Source: an uncultured Eubacteriales bacterium
Lineage (GTDB): Bacteria > Bacillota > Clostridia > Oscillospirales > Acutalibacteraceae
Direction of reading: 5' to 3'
DNA: 64,000 bases
Assembly: GCA_934491515.1 (NCBI GenBank)
Contig: CAKSTF010000001.1
Coordinates: 1-64,000 of the forward strand
A program made the position numbers and the translations under genes. Each line of letters starts with the position of its first letter. Position 1 is the first letter of the stretch. The notes beneath the pieces were generated by a model that ran no database searches, was not told where the DNA came from, and saw nothing but the letters and a program-made list of their open reading frames with translations. Shown here piece by piece: positions 48,836-57,207 of the stretch.

Positions 48836-48847
48836 GGCATTTTGTGT

Positions 48848-49765
48848 TTATTTCAAAAAGCCGTTTATTATTTCTTCCTGCGCTTCGTCCTCGGTAAGTC
48901 CCAAAGTCATAAGTTTTATTATCTGTTCGCCGGCTATTTTGCCGATCGCCGCTTCGTGGATAAGCGAAGCATCTATATTATTTGCGTTTACTTCCGGTAT
49001 TGCGCGCACGTTTGCCGAATCCATTATAATGGCGTCGCATTCGGTGTGTCCGTTACAAAGATTGTTACCGTTTACGCAGGAACGGAACACCTGCGTGGAA
49101 CCGTCTTTCGCCACCGAACGGGAAACAACGTTTGCACTGCTGCCCGTGCCGTTTAAATCGACCGTAAAATCGGTTTCGGCATGCTGGGTTTTGTGGGTGA
49201 ATATTTTTTCGTGAATAACAAGCGTTCCGCCGTCTGCCACGGTGGCTTTTGTAACGCGGCTTGTAGAATCGATTCCCTTTATCTGAGAGGTTTCCATTTC
49301 CATATACGCGTTTTCGCCTACGTTTACTATGGTCGTGGGGTTCATATTGCGAAGACCGTCGCCCTCACCCTCGCCGTAGTGGCGTTCAAGGTATTTAACG
49401 CGTGAATTTTTGCCGAGGAAAAAGGTGTGCACGCCGTCGTGCCGCGATTCTTTATCGCCGCAGTTGTGTATGCCGCAGCCGGCAACTATGGTAACGTCTG
49501 CATCATCGCCGATGATAAAGTCGTTATAAACCAGATCCGAAAGACCGGTCGCCTCTATTATTACGGGGATGTGCACGGTCTCGTTTTTTGTGCCCGGTTT
49601 TATTATAATATCAATTCCCGGCTTGTCCGTTTTTGTGCGGATGTCTATATTTTCGGTAACGGCGCGACTTTCAAGTTTTCCGTTTGCGCGTATATTGTAA
49701 GCGCCGTTCGGCTTGCCGTCCATATCGGCGATTATTTTAAGCAGTTGCTTTTCGGTATCGGTCAT
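48848..49765 (-). CDS. sufB: SufB/SufD-family Fe-S scaffold protein (SmsB-like)
   Basis: This 305-residue beta-helix protein is a single SufB/D-type subunit. Conserved elements near the end are CNGHTECDAII (about 236-246) with two Cys, and HEAAIGKIAGEQ (about 274-285). It is shorter than SufB or SufD of other bacteria. With SufC alone upstream, it matches the two-component SmsCB-like minimal Fe-S assembly system seen in anaerobes and archaea. Its start overlaps the sufC stop by 4 bases. Confidence 0.9.
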   Translation of the reverse strand: MTDTEKQLLKIIADMDGKPNGAYNIRANGKLESRAVTENIDIRTKTDKPGIDIIIKPGTKNETVHIPVIIEATGLSDLVYNDFIIGDDADVTIVAGCGIHNCGDKESRHDGVHTFFLGKNSRVKYLERHYGEGEGDGLRNMNPTTIVNVGENAYMEMETSQIKGIDSTSRVTKATVADGGTLVIHEKIFTHKTQHAETDFTVDLNGTGSSANVVSRSVAKDGSTQVFRSCVNGNNLCNGHTECDAIIMDSANVRAIPEVNANNIDASLIHEAAIGKIAGEQIIKLMTLGLTEDEAQEEIINGFLK

Positions 49766-50502
49766 TCGGCACTTCCTCCCACGTTATCGGTAAGAACTTT
49801 GCATGCCTCGTTCGTGGCGCCTAAAAGTTCGGGCAGTATTTCGGATTTTGCACCGAAAGCCTTAAGCCTTCCGCCCGAAAGCACGGCAACCTTGTCCGCA
49901 ATGTTGAGAATACGCTCCTGATGGGAGATAATTATTATCGTGCCGCCGAGGTTTTTGCGCATTTTTTCAAACACGTTTATAAGGTTGTTGAAACTCCAAA
50001 GGTCTATGCCCGCCTCGGGTTCGTCAAACAAAGATACCTTGGTGCCGCGCGCCAGAACGGTAGCGATTTCTATTCTTTTAAGTTCGCCGCCCGAAAGGGA
50101 CGCGTTTACCTCGCGGTCTATATACTCCCTTGCGCAAAGTCCCACCTGGGAAAGATAGTCGCACGCCTCCGCCACGCTTATGTTCTTGCCCGAAGCAAGA
50201 CGGATAAGGTCGTTCACGGTTATACCCTTGAACCTTACAGGCTGCTGAAACGCAAAACTGATACCTTTTTTTGCGCGGTCGGTAACCGAAAGATCGGTAA
50301 TGTCCTCCCCGTCAAGAAAAATCCTGCCGGAGGTGGGCTTATATATGCCCGAAATTATTTTTGCAAGCGTGGATTTGCCGCCGCCGTTAGGTCCCGTTAC
50401 GGCAACAAACCCATCGTCTGTTTTTAAAGATATATCTTTTAAAATTTCTTTTACGCCGTTTTCGGTTTCGGCTTCAAAGCAGATATTACGAAGTTCTAAC
50501 AT
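49762..50502 (-). CDS. sufC: SufC-type ABC ATPase
   Basis: This 246-residue ATPase drives Fe-S cluster assembly with SufB/D-type scaffolds. It has Walker A GPNGGGKST (about 38-46), the ABC signature LSGGELKRIE and Walker B VSLFDEPEAG, plus the switch His in IIISHQERI. Its promoter lies at 50532-50560. SufS, SufU and other assembly genes are not here. Confidence 0.93.
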   Translation of the reverse strand: MLELRNICFEAETENGVKEILKDISLKTDDGFVAVTGPNGGGKSTLAKIISGIYKPTSGRIFLDGEDITDLSVTDRAKKGISFAFQQPVRFKGITVNDLIRLASGKNISVAEACDYLSQVGLCAREYIDREVNASLSGGELKRIEIATVLARGTKVSLFDEPEAGIDLWSFNNLINVFEKMRKNLGGTIIIISHQERILNIADKVAVLSGGRLKAFGAKSEILPELLGATNEACKVLTDNVGGSAE

Positions 50503-50531
50503 CTTTCACAATCCTTTAATATTATCGATTT

Positions 50532-50560
50532 ATTATACTATTATTCCTGCCGAAAATCAA
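50532..50560 (-). promoter_or_regulatory. sufC operon promoter
   Basis: On the minus strand TTGATT (50555-50560), 17 bases, TATAAT (50532-50537), about 30 bases before the sufC start. Confidence 0.65.
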
Positions 50561-50569
50561 CACATATAT

Positions 50570-50598
50570 TTGATATATGTATCTTTATGTGGTATACT
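50570..50598 (+). promoter_or_regulatory. tex promoter
   Basis: TTGATA (50570-50575), 17 bases, TATACT (50593-50598), upstream of the tex ribosome binding site. Confidence 0.6.
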
Positions 50599-50633
50599 GG
50601 GTGATATCAGTCCTGTCGGGAGGCACCGAATTT

Positions 50634-52778
50634 ATGACAGTTAACGAAAAACTTGCAAATGAACTTAATATACCGCTGCCGCGCGTGGAAAACACCGTAA
50701 AACTTTTGGACGAGGGCAACACCGTTCCCTTTATAGCGCGCTACCGCAAAGAAATGACCGGCGGACTTGACGACCAGTTGCTGCGCCGCCTTTACGAGAG
50801 GCTTGAATATTTAAGAAACCTTGAGGAAACGCGCGAAAAAATACGCGCAGCCATAAACGAAGCGGACGCTTTAACCGAAGAACTTTCCGCCGCGATAAAT
50901 GCGGCGCTTACCCTTTCTGAACTTGAGGACATATATCGCCCTTACAAGAAACATAAAAAGACCCGTGCAGACGTTGCCCGTGAAAAGGGGCTTTTACCGC
51001 TTGCGGATATTATTTACGCCCAAAATCCCGATTCTTCTTTACCGCTTGTACTTGCCGCTGAATATACCGACGAAGAAAAGGGCGTTTTATCCGCGGAAGA
51101 CGCGCTTTCGGGCGCTGCGGACATAATTGCCGAAACGGTATCAAACGACGCGAACCTGCGAAAAAGGCTTCGCTTTATTATGTCGGCGCACGGCGTTCTT
51201 ACCGCTGCCGGTATTAAAGAGGATATGGGCGTTTACGAACTTTATTCCGATTTTTCGGAAGCGGTTGCCAAAATACCGAATCACCGCATACTTGCGATAA
51301 ACCGCGGCGAAAAAGAGGGATTTTTAAAGGTTCACATCGACCTGCCGCAGGAAAAGGCGGAATTTACCCTTTTCAAAGACCGCATAAAACCGAACTCTCC
51401 CTGCACCGAGGTTGTAAAAAATGCCGCGCTTGATGCATATTCGCGGCTTATATTTCCGTCAGTCGAGCGCGAGATAAGAAACGAACTGACCGAGCGCGCC
51501 GATACCGACGCCATAAAGGTTTTTGCCGAAAATCTGCACGGACTGCTTATGCAGCCGCCCCTTAAAAACAGCGTTACGATAGGTCTTGACCCGGGTTACA
51601 GAACGGGCTGCAAGGTAGCGGTTGTGGACGGTTACGGCAAAGTGCTTGACACGGGCGTTATATACCCTGCTCCGCCTCACAACAAAACGGAAGAAGCAAA
51701 AGCCAAAATAAAGGCGCTTGTTTTAAAATACAATGTTAAGACCTTTGCCATCGGCAACGGCACGGCAAGCCACGAAACCGAAGTTTTTACCGCCGACCTT
51801 ATAAAGGAACTGCCCGCAGGCGTTTCCTATATGGTGGTAAGCGAGGCAGGCGCCAGCGTTTACTCGGCGTCGCCTTTAGCAGCAAAGGAATTTCCGGATT
51901 TTGACGTTTTCCTGCGTTCGGCGGTGTCGATAGCGCGCCGACTTCAGGATCCGCTTTCCGAACTTGTTAAAATAGATCCGAAAGCGATAGGTGTGGGTCA
52001 GTATCAGCACGATATGCCGCAAAAACAGTTGTCCGCCGCGCTTGACGGCGTTGTGGAGCAGTGCGTAAACTCGGTAGGCGTGGACCTTAACACCGCCTCG
52101 GTATCCCTTTTATCGGCAGTGGCAGGCGTTGGTAAAACATTAGCGCAGAATATAGTATCGTACCGCAAGGAGAACGGCGCTTTTAAAAACCGCGCGGAAC
52201 TTAAAAAGGTGTCCAAATTAGGGCCTAAGGCGTTTGAACAGTGCGCCGGATTTTTGCGCATACAGGACGGCACCTGCGCGCTTGACGCTACCGCCGTTCA
52301 TCCCGAATCATATACGGCGGCACGAAAACTTTTAAAGGTTTTCGGCTTTACGGATTCCGATATAAAAAATAAAACAATACCCGACCTTTCCGAAAAGGCG
52401 GAAAATGAGGGCAAACAGGCGCTTGCCGAAAATTTAGGCATCGGCGTGCCCACGCTTTGCGACATTATATCGGAACTTGCAAAGCCGGGCAGAGACCCGC
52501 GCGACGAACTGCCCAAACCCCTTTTGAAACACGACATTATGTCGATTGAGGATTTAAAACCCGATATGGAACTTACGGGTACCGTGCGCAACGTTATAGA
52601 TTTCGGCGCGTTTGTGGATATAGGCGTTCATCAGGACGGACTTGTTCATATTTCAAAAATAACCAACCGTTTTATTAAACATCCGAGTGAAGTTTTAAAG
52701 GTCGGAGATATCGTAAAGGTAAAGGTGGTATCGGTGGATACCGCCAAAAACAGAATTTCACTTACTATGAGGTATTAA
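50634..52778 (+). CDS. tex: Tex-family RNA-binding transcription accessory protein
   Basis: This 714-residue protein has the Tex N-terminal helix-turn-helix region, a YqgF/RNase H-like domain with GLDPGYRTGCKVAVVD, two helix-hairpin-helix segments (about 490-560) and a C-terminal S1 RNA-binding domain (GTVRNVIDFGAFVDIGVHQD, about 645-664). It binds nucleic acid and influences transcription. The ATG at 50634 is chosen because GGGAGG lies 10 bases upstream; the open frame upstream lies in the promoter. Confidence 0.93.
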   Translation: MTVNEKLANELNIPLPRVENTVKLLDEGNTVPFIARYRKEMTGGLDDQLLRRLYERLEYLRNLEETREKIRAAINEADALTEELSAAINAALTLSELEDIYRPYKKHKKTRADVAREKGLLPLADIIYAQNPDSSLPLVLAAEYTDEEKGVLSAEDALSGAADIIAETVSNDANLRKRLRFIMSAHGVLTAAGIKEDMGVYELYSDFSEAVAKIPNHRILAINRGEKEGFLKVHIDLPQEKAEFTLFKDRIKPNSPCTEVVKNAALDAYSRLIFPSVEREIRNELTERADTDAIKVFAENLHGLLMQPPLKNSVTIGLDPGYRTGCKVAVVDGYGKVLDTGVIYPAPPHNKTEEAKAKIKALVLKYNVKTFAIGNGTASHETEVFTADLIKELPAGVSYMVVSEAGASVYSASPLAAKEFPDFDVFLRSAVSIARRLQDPLSELVKIDPKAIGVGQYQHDMPQKQLSAALDGVVEQCVNSVGVDLNTASVSLLSAVAGVGKTLAQNIVSYRKENGAFKNRAELKKVSKLGPKAFEQCAGFLRIQDGTCALDATAVHPESYTAARKLLKVFGFTDSDIKNKTIPDLSEKAENEGKQALAENLGIGVPTLCDIISELAKPGRDPRDELPKPLLKHDIMSIEDLKPDMELTGTVRNVIDFGAFVDIGVHQDGLVHISKITNRFIKHPSEVLKVGDIVKVKVVSVDTAKNRISLTMRY

Positions 52779-52779
52779 A

Positions 52780-53715
52780 ATGCAGAACACTAAAAACAAT
52801 CTTAAAGGCAGTCTTATCCTCTGCCTTACGGCGCTTATATGGGGACTTGCTTTCGTAGCGCAGACCGACGCCGCCGAAAAAGTGCCGCCGTTTATGTTCA
52901 ACTGCCTGCGCTCGCTTGTGGGCAGCGCCGTGCTTTACATATTCATAAAAGCTCGTGCGGGAAAGACCCGTGAAAAAATAATACCCGCAAATAAAACCGA
53001 ACGCAAAACCGTTTTTGCCGGCGCCGCCGTTTGCGGCACAATGCTTGCTGTTTCGATAAATTTACAGCAGGGCGGAATTTCGGTTTATCCGGACGGCGTT
53101 GCGGCGTCTGCCAGAGCAGGATTCTTAACGGCGCTTTATGTTATTTTGGTGCCGATAATTTCCGTGTTTTTCGGCAAAAAGATACACCCCGTTATATGGG
53201 CTTCCGTTTTAACGGCGCTTGCCGGCGTGTACCTTTTATGCTTTACGGGAGACGTGGGAAGAATATATTTAGGCGATGTTCTTATGCTGCTTTGCGCCCT
53301 TGCCTTTTCTTTCCACATTATAACCGTGGATAAATACGCAGGCGCGGTAGGCGGTGTGCGGCTTTCCTGCCTGCAGTTTTTGTTCTGCGGCATACTTTCC
53401 GGCGCAGCAGCACTGATTTTTGAATTTAAAACCATCACAGCCGCCGGTCTTTATGCGGCGCTTCCCCAACTTTTATACTTAGGAATCGTTTCAAGCGGCG
53501 TAGGTTACACCCTCCAGATAATCGGACAAAAATACGCGGAACCGTCCGTAGCCTCTATTTCAATGAGTCTTGAAAGCGTTTTTGCGGCGCTGGGCGGCTG
53601 GATAATTATGGGCAACAGTATGTCGTTTAAAGAAATATCCGGCTGCGTTGTTATGTTTGCGGCAATTGTTCTGGCGCAAACCCCCGAAATGATAAAATCA
53701 AAACGAGAAAAATAA
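52780..53715 (+). CDS. DMT-family (EamA) transporter
   Basis: This 311-residue protein has ten membrane segments in two five-helix EamA repeats (first LTALIWGLAFVAQTDA, second around AFSFHIITVDKYAG). EamA proteins export or import small metabolites such as amino acids; the substrate is unknown. It starts 1 base after the tex stop and is probably co-transcribed. The region ends in a strong terminator. Confidence 0.88.
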   Translation: MQNTKNNLKGSLILCLTALIWGLAFVAQTDAAEKVPPFMFNCLRSLVGSAVLYIFIKARAGKTREKIIPANKTERKTVFAGAAVCGTMLAVSINLQQGGISVYPDGVAASARAGFLTALYVILVPIISVFFGKKIHPVIWASVLTALAGVYLLCFTGDVGRIYLGDVLMLLCALAFSFHIITVDKYAGAVGGVRLSCLQFLFCGILSGAAALIFEFKTITAAGLYAALPQLLYLGIVSSGVGYTLQIIGQKYAEPSVASISMSLESVFAALGGWIIMGNSMSFKEISGCVVMFAAIVLAQTPEMIKSKREK

Positions 53716-53727
53716 AAACACGGACAG

Positions 53728-53772
53728 AATAACAAAACACCCGTACAATCTGTACGGGTGTTTTGTTATTTT
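53728..53772. terminator. bidirectional terminator
   Basis: Bases 53728-53747 pair perfectly with 53751-53770 around a three-base loop, and TTTT/AAAA flanks make it act on both strands. It separates the plus-strand DMT gene from the minus-strand surface operon. Confidence 0.88.
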
Positions 53773-53775
53773 AAA

Positions 53776-56700
53776 TTATTCGCGGTTTTTGCGCTTTTTG
53801 CGGCGTACCCTATAAACGCCTGCCGCGCCGCCTAAAGCAAGGCATGCAATCCATATTGCAATATTGCCGCCGTCTCCGGTCTGGGGAGATTTCGGTTCTT
53901 CCGGCAGTTTAGCCGTTACGGTGCTTTCCTTGGTAATTGCCTTTTCCGCAGCAGCGTCGGCAAAATATTTATCGCAGCCGTCGCAGTACCAATATTCCGT
54001 ATTGCCCTCTGCTTTAGTTGTCGCCGCTTTTGCAGGTACGTGTTTTAGATTTGCGTGGTTTTTAGGGTCAAGGCTGCCGTAAGCCGCTTTGCAGGTTTCG
54101 CATATCGCCTTATCTTTGCAGGTAGCAGTGCCGCCCGCGTGTACGGTAAAGGTTCTGCCGCAAATATCGCAGTTGTGATTTTTGTCTGCGTCCTTATGGT
54201 CTTCAGTGTCCTTTACGCTTGTGCAGGCGGTGCAGGCGTGCCAGTGCTGCTGTTCGTTTGAAGACCAATCTCCGGAATAGGGGTGCTCGGCAAGGTTGCC
54301 GTAAGCGCCGCGACACAATTCACATTTCGCCTTTTCAGTGCAGGCAGCAGTGCCGCCCGTACAGTTTCCGCTTTCTGTATGCTGCGCGTCCACGCTGCAT
54401 TTGCGCGTATGGGTGCCGTCGCCGTTCGGCTGCCAACTGCCGAAAGTATGGTCTGCGTTTACGGTAACCGTTACCTCGGCGGAGTTGCCTGCCTCGTCGG
54501 TGACAACAATCTTTTGCGCATCGCTTGCCGCAGCAAGAACAAAACGGTTGTTTTCATCAGGAAATACGGGTTTTCCGTTTACGGTAACGGTATAAAGATA
54601 TTCTTCGGTTACGGTCACCGTAGGCGCTTTGCAGTAAATCTTTCCGTTTTTAACACCCGAAATAACCGGCTTTTTCCCGTCCAGCACAATGCCTTCGGAA
54701 CAGATATAGTCTGCATTTCCTGCCGTATCCGTAAGTCTGGCATAGATAATATACTTATTATCGGGATTGATACTAAACGAATCTTTATACTCGGTAAAAA
54801 CAGCGCTTTCAAGTTCCGCCTTAGTCAGTTCTCCGTCAGACAGCAAATATTCAATCTTTACGTCCGTGCCGCTGTTATCCTCTGCGGTAATCTTAACCGT
54901 TTGGGTATTATTAAAGAATTTTCTGAAGGTGATACCGCTTAGAAGTTTATTCCAAATATTTGTACCGATGATTATTTTGCCCGTAGGCTTTTCTATGTCG
55001 GTCCACTGCGCTGTGATTGTTATATCTCCGGCAGGCATAGTATCGGGAATTTTCTTATCCCAGCCGTCAAAACGATAACCTTCACGAGTGGGGTCGGCAG
55101 GCGCATTTACGACAGTATTGTAATCCTGCGTAACAGGTGCGATTTCACTGCCGCCCGCAGTATCAAAAGTAATCGTGTACTGATTTATGCTCCATTTTGC
55201 CGTGATTTTTATATCCTCGCCGGGCATAGTATCGGGAATCTCCTTATCCCAGCCGTCGAAACGATAACCTTCACGAGTGGGGTCGGCAGGCGCGTTTACG
55301 TTAGTGTTGTAGTCCTGCGTAACAGGTGCGATTTCACTGCCGCCCGCGGTATCAAAGGTGATTGTGTACCGATTTATCTGCCATCCGGCGTAGAGCGTCA
55401 TATCCCCGGTCGCCCAATCGTAAAAGTTCCACTTATTTGTGCAGGCGGCATTTGTATACCAACCGGTGAAATCATACCCGGTTCTTACGGGGTCTGAGGG
55501 TTCGGGGAGCATCGAGTTTTGCCAAAATTCGCCCTTATCCGGACCTGTAAGTATACCGCCGTTTGCGTTGTATATGACCGTACGGCGAATCAAATCCCAG
55601 CGTGCGTACAGTGTGGAATCTTCGGTTTTATAATATGGGCTTGTGCAATTACCGTTTTCATCGCCGTATCGGCGGCCGCCGGATAATTGGTCATACCAAC
55701 CGGCAAAAACATAAGTTTCCTGCACCGGCACGGGCATTTGACCGAATTCTTCGCCGTAGGCAATAGTGGTAGTCGTTTTCGTTCTGTCGGCATCGTTATA
55801 ATCGAAGGTAACGGTATACAAATGAATTGCCCACTGCGCCGTCAGCGTAATACTTGTTACCGCATCGTCAGCCGCAATGTCGGCATAAACGGTATTTTCG
55901 GACACAGTCTTGCCGCCAAAAGTCCAGCCTTTAAAATCATAGCCGGTTTTCGCAGGAGTCGAAACGCCGTCTAAAACTCTGTCATTCCAAGTAAGGGATT
56001 TATCGGCAATCGCCGCGCCGCCGTTTGCATCAAACTTTACGGTGTAATTCTTTGCTGTCCAATCGGCGGTAAGCGCTGTATTTTCGGTAACGTTCTGCGT
56101 AAAATCATACGGTGCACCGCCCTTAAGCCAGCACTTGAAAGTGTAGCCCTTTTTGGTAGGTGCGGCGGGCACTTCCGCAGGGGCGTTTGCGCGTATCTGG
56201 GACGGTACGCCCGAATCAAACGTAACGGTGTATATTCCGCTTGTGGCACCGTTAAACGTTCCTCCCGTAACAACGCGGCTGTTTTCGACATTGCCGTTGA
56301 AAACACCGCCTTCGATTGTGCCGTCAGAAGTAACCATGCCGCCGAATATGCCGCCCGTAATAATTCCGGCGTTTTCAATGGGATAATTATATGTGCCGCC
56401 GGAAATCGTTCCGAGTCCCGTGTTTAAAACGTCACAGTAAAAAACGGTAGAATTTTTTCCCGTGTTTTGAATCGTGGCGTAATTTCTGCTTGATTGTCCG
56501 GTCTGAATTACACCGCCGTTTGCATTAAATGTGCCTGCATTGCAAACAGCAATCCCATCATTGCCGTTCTTATTCTTGCTTCCCGCTATGGTTGCGTTTT
56601 CACTCATTGTAAATGTCCCGCGGTTTACCACCCCGGCGGCGCACAAAACATACGCAGAAGCGATTCCGGTACAGCCTGTAATTATTCCGCCGTTCATTTC

Positions 56701-57207
56701 AAATTCGGCATTTTCCGAAACAAAAATTCCACCGGCAGAGGTTAATTTGCTTGATTCATCAACACAATTGGTAAGCCAGCCGGAATTCATAATAAGTTTT
56801 CCGCCGTCTTTAACCAAAATGCCGCCTGCTTCTTGGTCGCTTGCTTTGCCGTTTTTAATATTTCCGGTAATAGGACCGGCACCCACCCCTATGGGTCCTG
56901 CAAGATCCGCACCGCTGTTTTTTATGGTAAGCGTGCCGTTTACCACAATTACGGTGCCGCTGCTTTTCGCGTCTATCGCCTTGCCGTTTAAATCCAAAGT
57001 AACGGTTTTTCCGGCAGGAACATTTAAAGAACTTCCTCCCCACGAAATATCGTTTGAAAGGCTTACCGAAAGATTGTCGGTGCCGTTCATAAGGCTTTGC
57101 AGCCCACTCCAGCTGTCAGCCGTCCTGGTTGCCGCAAATGTCGTAAGGGGCACAAGGCAGATTATTATACATAAAGTAAGCAGAATGCTGAGTATTCGTT
57201 TGGTCAT
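53776..57207 (-). CDS. large wall-anchored surface protein with InlB-type repeats
   Basis: This 1143-residue protein has a signal peptide (1-25), a beta-helix-like region with many short Asn/Gly repeats (about 70-330), seven or so InlB/Listeria-Bacteroides repeats (each ending in a GxxGWxxxxxxG-type core, TAKWSIN and FDGWDK, about 335-760), an Ig-like/bacterial surface region with Cys-rich repeats, then PEEPKSPQTGD and a last hydrophobic helix with a basic tail, a variant sortase motif. It should be covalently attached to the wall and bind other cells or matrix. Its last 210 residues nearly equal those of the upstream gene's product. Confidence 0.85.
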   Translation of the reverse strand: MTKRILSILLTLCIIICLVPLTTFAATRTADSWSGLQSLMNGTDNLSVSLSNDISWGGSSLNVPAGKTVTLDLNGKAIDAKSSGTVIVVNGTLTIKNSGADLAGPIGVGAGPITGNIKNGKASDQEAGGILVKDGGKLIMNSGWLTNCVDESSKLTSAGGIFVSENAEFEMNGGIITGCTGIASAYVLCAAGVVNRGTFTMSENATIAGSKNKNGNDGIAVCNAGTFNANGGVIQTGQSSRNYATIQNTGKNSTVFYCDVLNTGLGTISGGTYNYPIENAGIITGGIFGGMVTSDGTIEGGVFNGNVENSRVVTGGTFNGATSGIYTVTFDSGVPSQIRANAPAEVPAAPTKKGYTFKCWLKGGAPYDFTQNVTENTALTADWTAKNYTVKFDANGGAAIADKSLTWNDRVLDGVSTPAKTGYDFKGWTFGGKTVSENTVYADIAADDAVTSITLTAQWAIHLYTVTFDYNDADRTKTTTTIAYGEEFGQMPVPVQETYVFAGWYDQLSGGRRYGDENGNCTSPYYKTEDSTLYARWDLIRRTVIYNANGGILTGPDKGEFWQNSMLPEPSDPVRTGYDFTGWYTNAACTNKWNFYDWATGDMTLYAGWQINRYTITFDTAGGSEIAPVTQDYNTNVNAPADPTREGYRFDGWDKEIPDTMPGEDIKITAKWSINQYTITFDTAGGSEIAPVTQDYNTVVNAPADPTREGYRFDGWDKKIPDTMPAGDITITAQWTDIEKPTGKIIIGTNIWNKLLSGITFRKFFNNTQTVKITAEDNSGTDVKIEYLLSDGELTKAELESAVFTEYKDSFSINPDNKYIIYARLTDTAGNADYICSEGIVLDGKKPVISGVKNGKIYCKAPTVTVTEEYLYTVTVNGKPVFPDENNRFVLAAASDAQKIVVTDEAGNSAEVTVTVNADHTFGSWQPNGDGTHTRKCSVDAQHTESGNCTGGTAACTEKAKCELCRGAYGNLAEHPYSGDWSSNEQQHWHACTACTSVKDTEDHKDADKNHNCDICGRTFTVHAGGTATCKDKAICETCKAAYGSLDPKNHANLKHVPAKAATTKAEGNTEYWYCDGCDKYFADAAAEKAITKESTVTAKLPEEPKSPQTGDGGNIAIWIACLALGGAAGVYRVRRKKRKNRE
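53861..54473. repeat. 613-bp near-identical repeat, copy 1
   Basis: This block has a copy at 57304-57916 with only three base differences that I can see. It encodes the Cys/Trp-rich region from VTVNADHTFGSW to the SPQTG sorting motif. The offset is 3443 bases. It reflects a recent duplication or gene conversion. Confidence 0.9.
54997..55374. repeat. tandem 189-bp InlB repeat units
   Basis: Two adjacent 63-residue units (NRYTITFDTAGG and NQYTITFDTAGG starts) are nearly identical in DNA and protein, the youngest of a larger, more diverged set in this gene. Confidence 0.85.
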
